Shown here: one piece after another, positions 24,161 to 33,811 of the stretch
Numbering within the stretch: the stretch's first letter is position 1
Layout: every line of letters starts with the position of its first letter
NCBI GenBank assembly: GCA_028287345.1
Contig: JAQBPV010000264.1
Span: 1-42,164 of the forward strand
Length of the DNA: 42,164 nucleotides
Reading direction: 5' to 3'
Source of the DNA: Gemmatimonadota bacterium
Lineage (GTDB): Bacteria > Gemmatimonadota > Gemmatimonadetes > Gemmatimonadales > Gemmatimonadaceae
Program-made: the position numbers and the translations under genes
Notes under the pieces: generated by a model
What the model saw: the letters and a program-made list of their open reading frames with translations, nothing else
Told to the model about the DNA's origin: nothing
The model's database searches: none

Positions 24161-26818
24161 ATGAACAGGACTGTCCGATCGCACGCATTCGCCCCGGTCA
24201 TTCTCGCGGCGTTCGCAATCGTGTCGATCACGAGCCATACGGCACTGGCACAGGCGCCGAAGCTTCCCTATCTCGACGAGGCCCTGCCCTTCAGCGCTCG
24301 CGTGGATGATCTCGTGGGCCGCATGACGCTCGCCGAGAAGGTATCGCAGATGAAGGACGTGGCGCCGGCGATCGATCGTCTCAACATTCCCGCGTACAAC
24401 TGGTGGAACGAGGGGCTGCACGGCGTCGCGCGCTCGGGGTTGGCTACGGTATTTCCGCAGGCCATCGGCTTCGCCGCCACGTGGGACGACAGCCTCGTCT
24501 TCCGCATGGCCACGGTCATTTCCGACGAATTCCGTGCGAAGTACCACGAATATCTCCGTCACGATAGTCACCAGCGCTATCAGGGCCTCACCATCTGGTC
24601 GCCGAACATCAATCTCTTCCGCGATCCTCGGTGGGGACGCGGACAGGAGACATACGGAGAGGATCCGTTTCTCAGCGGCCGCCTCGCCGTGCCGTTCATT
24701 CGCGGACTGCAGGGCAACGATCCGAAGTACTTCAAGACCATCGCGACGGTGAAGCACTTCGCGGTGCACAGCGGCCCCGAGTCGTCGCGCCACACCTTCG
24801 ATGCCGTAGTGACCGAGCGCGATCTCCATGAGAGTTACCTGCCGCACTTCGAGATGGGCATTCGCGAAGGCGGTGCCTACTCCCTCATGTGCGCATACAA
24901 TCGCATCGCGGGCCAGGCCGCGTGCGCGCAGGACGAGCTCGAGAAGGACATCCTCCGCGGCGAATGGAAATTCCCCGGCTACATCGTGTCCGACTGCGGC
25001 GCCATCGACGACATCTATCTCCGCCACAAGGTCGCGCCCACCGCCGCGGCGGCCGCTGCACTCGCCGTGAAGGCTGGCACTGATCTCGATTGCGGACGCG
25101 TCTATCCCAACCTCGTGGACGCCGTGCAACAGGGACTCATCTCCGAGGCGCAAATCGACATTTCGGTGAAGCGACTGTTTCTCGCGCGCTTCAAGCTTGG
25201 CATGTTCGACGCGCCCGAGAAGGTGAGGTGGGCACAGATTCCCTTCTCGGTGCTCGACCAGGATTCACACAAGAAGCTCGCGCTGCAGGTGACGCGCGAG
25301 TCCATCGTGCTGCTCAAGAACGCCAACAGCGCATTGCCACTGCGCAAGACGCTCGGCACCATCGCCGTCATCGGCCCCAACGCCGACCAGAAGCGCATGC
25401 TGCTCGGCAACTACAACGGTGAGCCGTCCGATGCCGTTACACCCCTTCGCGGCATTCGCGCGGCCGTCTCGGCGAACACGAAGGTGATCTACGCGCGCGG
25501 CTCCGACCTCGCTGACGACTTCCCGGTGCTCGACGCGGCCCCAGCGTCGATGTTCACCACGCCGGGTGCCACGCCCGGGCTGCGCGTGGAGTATTTCGCT
25601 GGTCAGAGCATGGATGGTGCACCGCTGTTCACCGCCACGGATTCGACGATCGACGTCGAGTGGGCGGATGGAGCGCCCCGCGCCGACATGAATCCCAATG
25701 ACTTCAGCGTTCGCTGGTCGGGCAGCATTCGTCCGCCGCAGACTGGTTCATACCGCTTTGGACTCAGCGGTACGATGAGGTTCCAGCTCTTTCTCGACGA
25801 CAGCGTCGTCGTTCGCTCGGTGTATGCGCAGCGCAACGGCGAGTTCCCCGATCCGCGCCCGGTGCAGAGCGCATCGATGCAGCTTGACGCGAACAGAAGC
25901 TATCGCATTCGCGTCGAGGCGCAGGAGACGTACGGTGATGCCCAGCTGCAGCTGATTCTCTCCGTGCCGCACGAGAGGCTCGAGGCAGAGGCGGTTGCCG
26001 CAGCACAGCAGGCGGATGCCGTCGTGATGGTATTGGGCCTCACCGCGCGGCTCGAAGGCGAGGAGATGCCGGTCGCGATCGATGGCTTCAAGGGCGGCGA
26101 CCGCACGCGCATCGATCTTCCTGCTGCGCAGCAGCGCTTGCTCGAACGCATTGTCGCCGTTGGCAAGCCGACGGTGCTCGTGCTGCTCAACGGCAGTGCG
26201 GTCGCGGTGAACTGGGCGCAGGATCACGTGCCGGCCATCGTCGAGGGCTGGTATCCGGGTCAGGCGGGCGGCACTGCGCTAGCCGAGGTGCTGTTCGGTG
26301 ACTACAACCCCGGGGGTCGCCTGCCCGTGACCTTCTATCGCGATACGACCGACCTGCCTCCCTTCGAGAACTACGACATGAAGGGCCGCACCTATCGCTT
26401 CTTCGCAGGAAAGCCGCTCTACCCCTTCGGCCACGGTTTGAGCTACACCACGTTCGCTTACGGGAAGCTTCGCACGAGCACGCCGACGCTGCCTGCCAAC
26501 GGTGCGGTCACGGTGAAGGTCGACGTGACGAATACCGGCAAGCGCACCGGCGACGAGGTGGTGCAACTCTACGTTCGCCACACGGCATCGAAGGTCTCGC
26601 GTCCCAACCGCGACCTTCGTGGCTTCAAGCGCATTACGCTGAAGCCAGGCGAGACGCGAACGGTGTCGTTCCCTCTAACGGCACAGTCGCTCGCATATTG
26701 GGACGCGACGACGCACGGCTGGATCGTGGAGAATGCGCCGGTGTCGTTGGAAGTTGGCGCATCGTCGGCAGACATCCGAGTTCGGCAGACGATTCAGATT
26801 GTTGGAAAAAGCAGGTAG
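24161..26818 (+). CDS. GH3 beta-glycosidase with PA14-like insert
   Basis: An 885-residue secreted glycoside hydrolase family 3 enzyme (beta-xylosidase/beta-glucosidase type). It has a signal peptide (ending ALAQA); the N-terminal barrel with NWWNEGLHGVARSG, DPRWGRGQETYGEDP and K198-H199; the nucleophile Asp278 in YIVSDCGAIDD; and the second alpha/beta domain from about residue 375. A PA14-like beta domain (about 475-610: LRVEYFAGQSMDG, PPQTGSYRFGLSGTMRF) is inserted in the second domain. A fibronectin type III-like domain ends the protein (VKVDVTNTGKRTGDEVVQLYV). NWWNEGLHG is typical of the xylosidase/arabinosidase branch. Two nearby carbohydrate enzymes on the same strand suggest a hemicellulose-use cluster. 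Confidence 0.94.
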   Translation: MNRTVRSHAFAPVILAAFAIVSITSHTALAQAPKLPYLDEALPFSARVDDLVGRMTLAEKVSQMKDVAPAIDRLNIPAYNWWNEGLHGVARSGLATVFPQAIGFAATWDDSLVFRMATVISDEFRAKYHEYLRHDSHQRYQGLTIWSPNINLFRDPRWGRGQETYGEDPFLSGRLAVPFIRGLQGNDPKYFKTIATVKHFAVHSGPESSRHTFDAVVTERDLHESYLPHFEMGIREGGAYSLMCAYNRIAGQAACAQDELEKDILRGEWKFPGYIVSDCGAIDDIYLRHKVAPTAAAAAALAVKAGTDLDCGRVYPNLVDAVQQGLISEAQIDISVKRLFLARFKLGMFDAPEKVRWAQIPFSVLDQDSHKKLALQVTRESIVLLKNANSALPLRKTLGTIAVIGPNADQKRMLLGNYNGEPSDAVTPLRGIRAAVSANTKVIYARGSDLADDFPVLDAAPASMFTTPGATPGLRVEYFAGQSMDGAPLFTATDSTIDVEWADGAPRADMNPNDFSVRWSGSIRPPQTGSYRFGLSGTMRFQLFLDDSVVVRSVYAQRNGEFPDPRPVQSASMQLDANRSYRIRVEAQETYGDAQLQLILSVPHERLEAEAVAAAQQADAVVMVLGLTARLEGEEMPVAIDGFKGGDRTRIDLPAAQQRLLERIVAVGKPTVLVLLNGSAVAVNWAQDHVPAIVEGWYPGQAGGTALAEVLFGDYNPGGRLPVTFYRDTTDLPPFENYDMKGRTYRFFAGKPLYPFGHGLSYTTFAYGKLRTSTPTLPANGAVTVKVDVTNTGKRTGDEVVQLYVRHTASKVSRPNRDLRGFKRITLKPGETRTVSFPLTAQSLAYWDATTHGWIVENAPVSLEVGASSADIRVRQTIQIVGKSR

Positions 26819-26875
26819 AGCTCAGCAGATTCTTCTTCTCCGAGTAAAGGAAAACGAGTTAGGGCCCGCTGTTCG

Positions 26876-27898
26876 TTATTCCGGCGCACCGAGAAAGACT
26901 CGCGCCCTTTCCACCACTTGATCGCGAACTGCCGACAACTCTCCGGTGATGAGCGCCCCGGACGCCTTCGCGTGCCCCCCACCACCAAACTCGCGCGCGA
27001 ACGCATTGACGTCCGTCCCGCCAATCGACCGGAACGACACCTTCACCTTTCCATGCCCAAGGTCGCGGAAGAACAGCGCCATCCGCGTCCCCGCGATGGA
27101 CCGCGCATGCTCGACGATCCCGTCGAGATCCTCCGCCTTCACCGCGTACTTCTCGAGCGCGTCGGCCTGCATTGTGAGCCACGTGAGACCGTGCGCCTCA
27201 TCCACCTGCAGCGTCGCCAACACGTCAGCCATCAGTCGCACACGCCCTGCCGGTGCCGACGCATAGATGCGCGTGTACATCTCCTCCGGGTCGACGCCGA
27301 GTGCAAGCAACTGCGCGGCGACGGCAAGGCAGCGCGGCGACGTGTTGCTGAACCGAAAGCCACCGGTGTCCGTGAGCATCCCCGTATACAGCGAACGCGC
27401 GACGTCCGGCGTGATGTCCCAGTCCAGCACCTGCGCGATGTCGAATACCAACTCCGCCGTCGCACATGCCGTCGTGTCGCTCAAGCCGCGCGGGCCCGCC
27501 GGATCGTCCGACGCAACGTGATGATCGATCACGAGCTTCGGCACCGTGAGCGCACGCACTGAGTTCGTGAGATGACCCAGCCGCTTCACGTCGCTGATGT
27601 CGAGCACGATGAGCAGGTCGATATCCTTCAACGCCTTCGATCCGCGCGACGTCAAGTTCTCGAACTCGCCGCCCAGCAGGAAGTCGAACATCTCCGGCCA
27701 TGGCGTCGGGTTCACGATGCGCGTCGCGAGCCCGTGGGCAACCAGCAGGCGCGCTAGCGCGCTCTCCGATCCGCACCCGTCGCCATCGGCATTGAGGTGC
27801 GTGCTGAGTGCCACCTTACGCCCGGCCACGAGCTCCGGCGCAAACTCCAGGATGGCCGCGCGGCGCGCGGCGGGAACGGTCAGCAGGTCAATCGTCAT
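26876..27898 (-). CDS. DHH-family phosphoesterase, NrnA-like
   Basis: A 340-residue phosphoesterase related to NrnA, which degrades short oligoribonucleotides (nanoRNA, pApA) and may dephosphorylate pAp. The metal-binding motifs are present in order: STHLNADGDGCGSE near residue 35, DISDVKRLG, the DHH triad in VIDHHVASDDPAG, and TGMLTDTGGFRF. The C-terminal DHHA1 domain has GGGGHAKASG. It starts at ATG 27898, just after a terminator hairpin for the upstream permease, so it probably has its own promoter. It is convergent with the GH3 gene, 57 bases apart. c-di-AMP breakdown is a possible additional role. Confidence 0.93.
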   Translation of the reverse strand: MTIDLLTVPAARRAAILEFAPELVAGRKVALSTHLNADGDGCGSESALARLLVAHGLATRIVNPTPWPEMFDFLLGGEFENLTSRGSKALKDIDLLIVLDISDVKRLGHLTNSVRALTVPKLVIDHHVASDDPAGPRGLSDTTACATAELVFDIAQVLDWDITPDVARSLYTGMLTDTGGFRFSNTSPRCLAVAAQLLALGVDPEEMYTRIYASAPAGRVRLMADVLATLQVDEAHGLTWLTMQADALEKYAVKAEDLDGIVEHARSIAGTRMALFFRDLGHGKVKVSFRSIGGTDVNAFAREFGGGGHAKASGALITGELSAVRDQVVERARVFLGAPE

Positions 27899-27912
27899 TT
27901 GGCTCTAAACGA

Positions 27913-27942
27913 GGAAGCGGCGCCCCGAGGGGCGCCGCTTCC
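27913..27942 (-). terminator. Strong hairpin terminator after the amino-acid permease gene
   Basis: A perfect 14-base stem, GGAAGCGGCGCCCC with its complement, closes on a two-base spacer. It starts 22 bases after the permease stop on the minus strand. The following T run is short (CGTTTAG), so it may be Rho-assisted. It separates the permease from the NrnA-like gene. Confidence 0.75.
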
Positions 27943-27964
27943 AAATGTAGTCGAGAGCCAGCGA

Positions 27965-29434
27965 TCAACCCACGTGATGGTCGGTTGCGCCGCGTCCGAT
28001 GTGCGAGTGGCTCTTGCTGTAAGCGAAGTAGATGACGAAGCCGAGCACCAGCCAGATCACGAGCCGGAGCCATGTGTCCTTCGGCAGGCCGGCCATCAGT
28101 CCAAGACAGCTCAGGATGCCGAGAATCGGCACGAGCGGAACGAGCGGCGTCTTGAATGCACGCGGAATCTCCGGCGAGCGCACGCGCAGGATCCACACGC
28201 CGGCGCAAACGATCACGAAGGCGAGCAGTGTGCCGATGCTGACGAGCTGGCCGAGCAGACCGATCGGGAACAGGCCGGCAACGATCGCGGCGATGGTGCC
28301 CGTGAGGATCGTCGTGATGTACGGCGTCTTGAACTTCGGATGCACCTTGCCGAAGATCGGCGGCAGGAGTCCGTCGTTCGCCATGGAGAAGAACACGCGC
28401 GGCTGGCCCATGAGCATCACGAGCACGACCGACGCGAGTCCGGCAAGTGAACCGATCTCGACGGCGTAGCGCAGCCAGGACAGCGAGGAGCCTGCCGCCT
28501 GGATCGCGACGAGGATCGGCGCGGGATCGTTCAGCTTGGTGTAGTGCACCATGCCCGTCATGACGAGCGCCATGAGGATGTAGAGCACCGTGCAAACGCC
28601 CAACGAGCCGAGAATACCGATGGGCATGTCGCGCTGTGGATTGCGCGCTTCCTGCGCCGCCGTGCTCACGGCGTCGAAGCCGATGTAGGCAAAGAAGATG
28701 ACACCGGCGCCACGCAATACGCCGCTCCATCCGAACTCACCGAAGTGTCCCGTGTTGGGCGGAATGAACGGATGCCAGTTCGCCGTGTTCACATACATGA
28801 ACCCGAAGCCGATCACCAGGAAGATGATCGCGATCTTCACGAACACGATGACGTTGTTGAAGCGCGCCGATTCCTTGATGCCTATGACGAGGATCACCGT
28901 CATCAGCGCGACGAGCACCATCGCGGGAATGTTCAGCGTTGCGCCCGTCCTGGAGAAGTTGTTCAGCGCGTCCACGGAGATTGGCGCGTCGGTCCACTGC
29001 GTGGGGATGACGATGTTGAATTCAGCCAGGAACTTCACGAAGTTTCCGCTCCAGCCCACCGCGACCGTCGCGGCGCCGAACAGATACTCGAGCATCAGGT
29101 CCCATCCGATGATCCATGCGACCAACTCTCCGAGCGTCGCATAGCCATAGGTATACGCCGAGCCCGCGATGGGTATCATGCTCGCGAACTCGGCGTAGCA
29201 GAGTCCGGCGAAGCCGCACGCGAGACCCGCGGCGACCATCGAGAGCACCACACCAGGGCCCGCGTACTGGGCGGCCGCATTGCCCGTGAGCACGAAGATA
29301 CCGGCACCGATGATCGCACCGATGCCGAGCAGCATCAGGTTGGTCGCGCTCAACGTGCGATTCAGGCCGTGTTCACCTTCGGCCGCGGCCTCGCGCTGAA
29401 GCACGGCGACACTCTTTCTCGACCACAAACCCAT
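27965..29434 (-). CDS. APC-superfamily amino-acid permease (CAT-like)
   Basis: A 489-residue integral membrane transporter with about 12 hydrophobic helices. The N-terminus carries the APC signature GIGAIIGAGIFVLTGNAAAQYAGPG after a short cytoplasmic tail, then ASMIPIAGSAYTYGYATLGE and GWDLMLEYLFGAATVAVGWS, and the central FFAYIGFDAVSTAAQEARNPQRD, which is typical of the YfnA/CAT branch. It probably imports neutral or cationic amino acids by proton symport, but the substrate is not certain. The ATG at 29434 (MGLWSRKSV) is preceded by a good GGAG ribosome site; a TTG at 29464 is less likely. It lies downstream of guaB, beyond a hairpin. Confidence 0.93.
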   Translation of the reverse strand: MGLWSRKSVAVLQREAAAEGEHGLNRTLSATNLMLLGIGAIIGAGIFVLTGNAAAQYAGPGVVLSMVAAGLACGFAGLCYAEFASMIPIAGSAYTYGYATLGELVAWIIGWDLMLEYLFGAATVAVGWSGNFVKFLAEFNIVIPTQWTDAPISVDALNNFSRTGATLNIPAMVLVALMTVILVIGIKESARFNNVIVFVKIAIIFLVIGFGFMYVNTANWHPFIPPNTGHFGEFGWSGVLRGAGVIFFAYIGFDAVSTAAQEARNPQRDMPIGILGSLGVCTVLYILMALVMTGMVHYTKLNDPAPILVAIQAAGSSLSWLRYAVEIGSLAGLASVVLVMLMGQPRVFFSMANDGLLPPIFGKVHPKFKTPYITTILTGTIAAIVAGLFPIGLLGQLVSIGTLLAFVIVCAGVWILRVRSPEIPRAFKTPLVPLVPILGILSCLGLMAGLPKDTWLRLVIWLVLGFVIYFAYSKSHSHIGRGATDHHVG

Positions 29435-29529
29435 CGGGAAGTCTCCGGAGAGCAGGTACGACAACGTCCGCGGCGTGGCGGACGACGTCGTTGGAGCGGG
29501 AGGAATTGTATACAGATGGCGGACCGCAA

Positions 29530-29553
29530 AACATCGCCGCGCGCGGCAATGTT
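29530..29553 (-). terminator. Hairpin after guaB
   Basis: On the minus strand AACATTGCCGCG pairs with CGCGGCGATGTT (one T/G pair), making a 12-base stem, followed by TTTTGCGG overlapping its end. It lies 11 bases past the guaB stop and before the permease gene. A Rho-independent terminator is the simplest reading, although the T run is short. Confidence 0.6.
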
Positions 29554-29563
29554 GTCAAGCAAC

Positions 29564-31652
<2,089 letters not shown>

Positions 31653-31664
31653 GCGTCTGCTCCC

Positions 31665-32150
31665 TTACGTGGGGTTGAAGCCCTCGCCCGACCCGCTGCC
31701 GGACGATGGCGCGGCGCTGCCGGCTGAGCCGGGTGCCGATGCTCCAGTCGCACCAGTCGTGCCGCTCGTTCCTGCGGGAGTCTCGCCAGTCGGTGTGATC
31801 ACCGAGTTCGCCGCCGACGTCGCGGCGTCAACCACGCGGCTGCCCGCCGACATCAGGTCGTTCGCCACCGACTTTCCGGCGGCCGCGGCCCCATTCAACA
31901 CGCCGACCGCCTTGTTCATGAGACTCATCGTCTCGGCAATGGCCGACGCGCTCACCTTCCCCGCCCGCAGCTTTTCCTCGACCGCGTCCGCGAACCGGGA
32001 CAGTGGATTTCCCGCCGCCGCCGTACCGGGCGTCTGACGCTCAGCGTATTTGGACTCGAGAAACTCGACGTAGTCGAGCACGTGATAGCCGCGCTCGTCG
32101 GAAAGAGTCTCGAGCTTCTGCAGCAGCTTGTCGCGTAGATATGCGTTCAT
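31665..32150 (-). CDS. Hypothetical protein with Ser/Gly/Thr-rich tail
   Basis: A 161-residue protein I do not recognise. The first 40 residues (MNAYLRDKLLQKLETLSDERG...VEFLESKYAER) look helical and like the DUF2281-type 'YDYVEFL' region of small antitoxin-like proteins. A helical middle follows (FADAVEEKLRAGKVSASAIAET, MNKAVGVLNGAAAAGKS). The last 50 residues are low-complexity (GTSGTTGATGASAPGSAG). There is no signal peptide or membrane segment. The start is ATG 32150; an ATG or alternative at 32171 adds seven residues. The gene is cotranscribed with the DUF1232 gene. Confidence 0.7.
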   Translation of the reverse strand: MNAYLRDKLLQKLETLSDERGYHVLDYVEFLESKYAERQTPGTAAAGNPLSRFADAVEEKLRAGKVSASAIAETMSLMNKAVGVLNGAAAAGKSVANDLMSAGSRVVDAATSAANSVITPTGETPAGTSGTTGATGASAPGSAGSAAPSSGSGSGEGFNPT

Positions 32151-32228
32151 TGGTTGCGCTCCAGTTGGCACGGTCGGAGTCTACAACAAGTTACGGCTGG
32201 TAGAGAGGGGCGGCTGCGCTGCGCGCTG

Positions 32229-32337
32229 CCTTATGGGGCGCTTCGCTCCGCTCGCTTATGGCGACTGCAACTGCAACAACGAATGCAGCGATGACGCTGG
32301 CTCTTGCCGTAAGTGAGCGAAGCGAGCGCCCCATAAG
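32229..32337. repeat. 28-base inverted repeat in spacer, plus a third partial copy
   Basis: The arm at 32229-32256 begins TTATGGGGCGCTTCGCTC. The arm at 32310-32337 is its reverse complement with three mismatches. A shorter direct copy of the second arm's core (GCGCCCCGTAAGCGAG) follows at 32368-32383. The 53-base interior is less GC-rich and includes short GCAACTGCAACAACGAATGC-like repeats. No ORF is supported here. It resembles a REP-like or interspersed intergenic repeat. Confidence 0.65.
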
Positions 32338-32341
32338 CAAA

Positions 32342-32365
32342 GAGCCGACGCTACCGCGTCGGCTC
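32342..32365 (-). terminator. Hairpin downstream of the M15 peptidase gene
   Basis: GAGCCGACGC and its exact complement GCGTCGGCTC form a 10-base stem with a TACC (minus strand GGTA) loop. It lies 46 bases beyond the peptidase stop on the minus strand and is followed by TTTGCTTATGG on that strand, a short T run. A terminator is likely. Confidence 0.6.
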
Positions 32366-32410
32366 GTGCGCCCCGTAAGCGAGGTCGTGCAGCGCCCACG
32401 CGCCCCAGCC

Positions 32411-33436
32411 TCACCCCTTCCAGCGCGACCGCTTGCCGCGCGCGTCGATGTGCAGATATGGGCTCGCGTACCGACGGCTCACGTACATCCCAAGGCCGCC
32501 CACGAGGTCGGGATGCTTGTCTTCGACCCGCTCCACCGCAAGCATGACCAGCAATTCGTCCGTCATGGTGATGCGCCCGTCGCCGTCCGCGTCGACCGCG
32601 ATATCAGCCGCGTCGCCGTACTGGTGACGGCTGTCGCTCGCGGCGCGCGGAACACGCGCGTTGTGCGACGGAGACCGGAAGCCGGAGTGCACGTCGACCG
32701 CGAAGTCGGGACGAACACCGCCGCCCAGATCGGAGAAGACGAGCTCCAGCTTGTCGAGCAGGCGCGGATTCAGCGCGACGTACTTGGGCCACTTGTCGCC
32801 CTGATCATCGTGCGTCACGAAGTCGGCGAGCTTGAGATGCTTCGTCACCTGAAGGTCGAGCATCTCGGGGCGCACTTCGACGAAGCCGTCTGGACGCTCA
32901 TGATTGCCGCGGCCGAAGCGCTCGGCGATGTAGGTCCCGATGCGATAGCCGTTCAGGGAGCCGGCCACCTTCTGATCGAAGGGCACGATGACGGCGAGCG
33001 TCGGCTCGGGGAGAATCTCACGCTCGGCTCCACGCACGAGCGCCAGGCGATAGAACCCCGGCTTTGCCGGTGCCGGCAGCGGTGCGGTGGTGAGCGCAGC
33101 GATCGGTTCCGCGGAGACGCTGTCGCCGTATGCGACCCACTGGTAGCCGAGTGAATCGACGGCACCAGTGAGGTCGATCGGGAAGTCGACGGCCTGTCGG
33201 GGAAGCGCGAAGCGCACCTTTACGTTGCCGCTGCGTCCAAAGGCATCAGACGCTGGCGTCGCCGCGAGGGTCGGCGCGGCGGACACCGCTTCGGCAAGGC
33301 GAGAGAAGGGCGCGGTCGGCATTGCGACCGAGGGGCGAAGGAACTGAATGGCGCCGAGCGTGGCGAGGCAGAAGAGCAATCCTGCGCCGATGACACCGAC
33401 GACACCACGAGGCTCGAGGGAGCGGTTGTCGCTCAC
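32411..33436 (-). CDS. Peptidase M15-like (DUF882-type) with EF-hand-like loop
   Basis: A 341-residue envelope protein with an N-terminal membrane anchor (GVVGVIGAGLLFCLATLGAI). The C-terminal 140 residues form a zinc D-Ala-D-Ala peptidase-like domain: DVHSGFRSPSHNARV, the zinc His and Asp in SRHQYGDAADIAVD, and the final zinc His in SPYLHIDARG. The segment DADGDGRITMTDE right after the zinc Asp has the spacing of a calcium-binding EF-hand loop. The middle (residues about 60-170) is an Ig-like/beta region. It likely cuts or binds peptidoglycan peptides. The start is GTG 33436 (MSDNRSLEPRG). Two palindromes lie upstream. Confidence 0.85.
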   Translation of the reverse strand: MSDNRSLEPRGVVGVIGAGLLFCLATLGAIQFLRPSVAMPTAPFSRLAEAVSAAPTLAATPASDAFGRSGNVKVRFALPRQAVDFPIDLTGAVDSLGYQWVAYGDSVSAEPIAALTTAPLPAPAKPGFYRLALVRGAEREILPEPTLAVIVPFDQKVAGSLNGYRIGTYIAERFGRGNHERPDGFVEVRPEMLDLQVTKHLKLADFVTHDDQGDKWPKYVALNPRLLDKLELVFSDLGGGVRPDFAVDVHSGFRSPSHNARVPRAASDSRHQYGDAADIAVDADGDGRITMTDELLVMLAVERVEDKHPDLVGGLGMYVSRRYASPYLHIDARGKRSRWKG

Positions 33437-33463
33437 AGCCGGACCAGGGTGCAGAGCTTCAGA

Positions 33464-33487
33464 GCGGCGCCGAGCGCTCGGCGCCGC
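33464..33487. repeat. Perfect 24-base GC palindrome
   Basis: GCGGCGCCGAGC is followed directly by its exact complement. It begins 28 bases upstream of the M15 peptidase GTG start, inside the probable leader. As RNA it would be a very stable hairpin; no T run follows on either strand, so a plain terminator is not certain. It could also be an operator or a recombination or repeat remnant. Confidence 0.65.
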
Positions 33488-33694
33488 GAATTGCTTTCAC
33501 ACATGTATGAACGACCCCTTGGCAACCGAACTAGGCGAAGACGGTGAAACACCGCCGCGCGAGCAAAGTGCCGGGTGACCGGGCGCTCGCGACAAGGAGG
33601 ATCCTCCGACGAGGCGGAGGGGCGTTTCTTACTGGAGCAAGATACTCAATCAGTAGACGAGTGGAACCCAGCGCGGCAACACGGATTCTTTGGC

Positions 33695-33712
33695 TGACTG
33701 ATCGATCAGTCA
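33695..33712. promoter_or_regulatory. Perfect 18-base palindrome, TetR-operator-like
   Basis: TGACTGATCGATCAGTCA is a full two-fold palindrome with the TGAC...GTCA ends typical of many TetR-family operators. No TetR gene or transporter is adjacent, and the nearest start in the right orientation is the M15 peptidase about 259 bases away. It may be an operator for a regulator encoded elsewhere or a relic of a lost regulator gene. Confidence 0.5.
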
Positions 33713-33811
33713 TGCTAGCTACCTTGGTTCGTTCTCGTCGGGCGGCGTGTCGAGCGGCGTACGGCGCGTCGTGGGGAGCGCCTCGCATACGCAGGCGGCT
33801 GCGCTGGTCAC

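Larger units (their letters stand above)
33437..33811. other. Intergenic region with palindromes, no gene seen
   Basis: A 375-base spacer between the L,D-transpeptidase and M15 peptidase genes, both on the minus strand. Short reading frames (33544-33822 plus, 33531-33788 minus) have no homology and unusual composition. Besides the two palindromes listed separately, it holds GGAGGATCCTCC near 33597-33608 and a CCTCCG/CGGAGG hairpin after it, followed by GGGGCGTTTCTT, which could end transcription on the plus strand. Confidence 0.6.

Noticed and set aside
33531-33788. Possible remnant of a TetR-type regulator beginning MTDRSVSQRIRVAAL near the 18-base palindrome
   Set aside because: The 'RIRVAAL' stretch is only faintly like a TetR helix and the rest has no helix-turn-helix or regulator features. 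Kept as a comment on the palindrome only.
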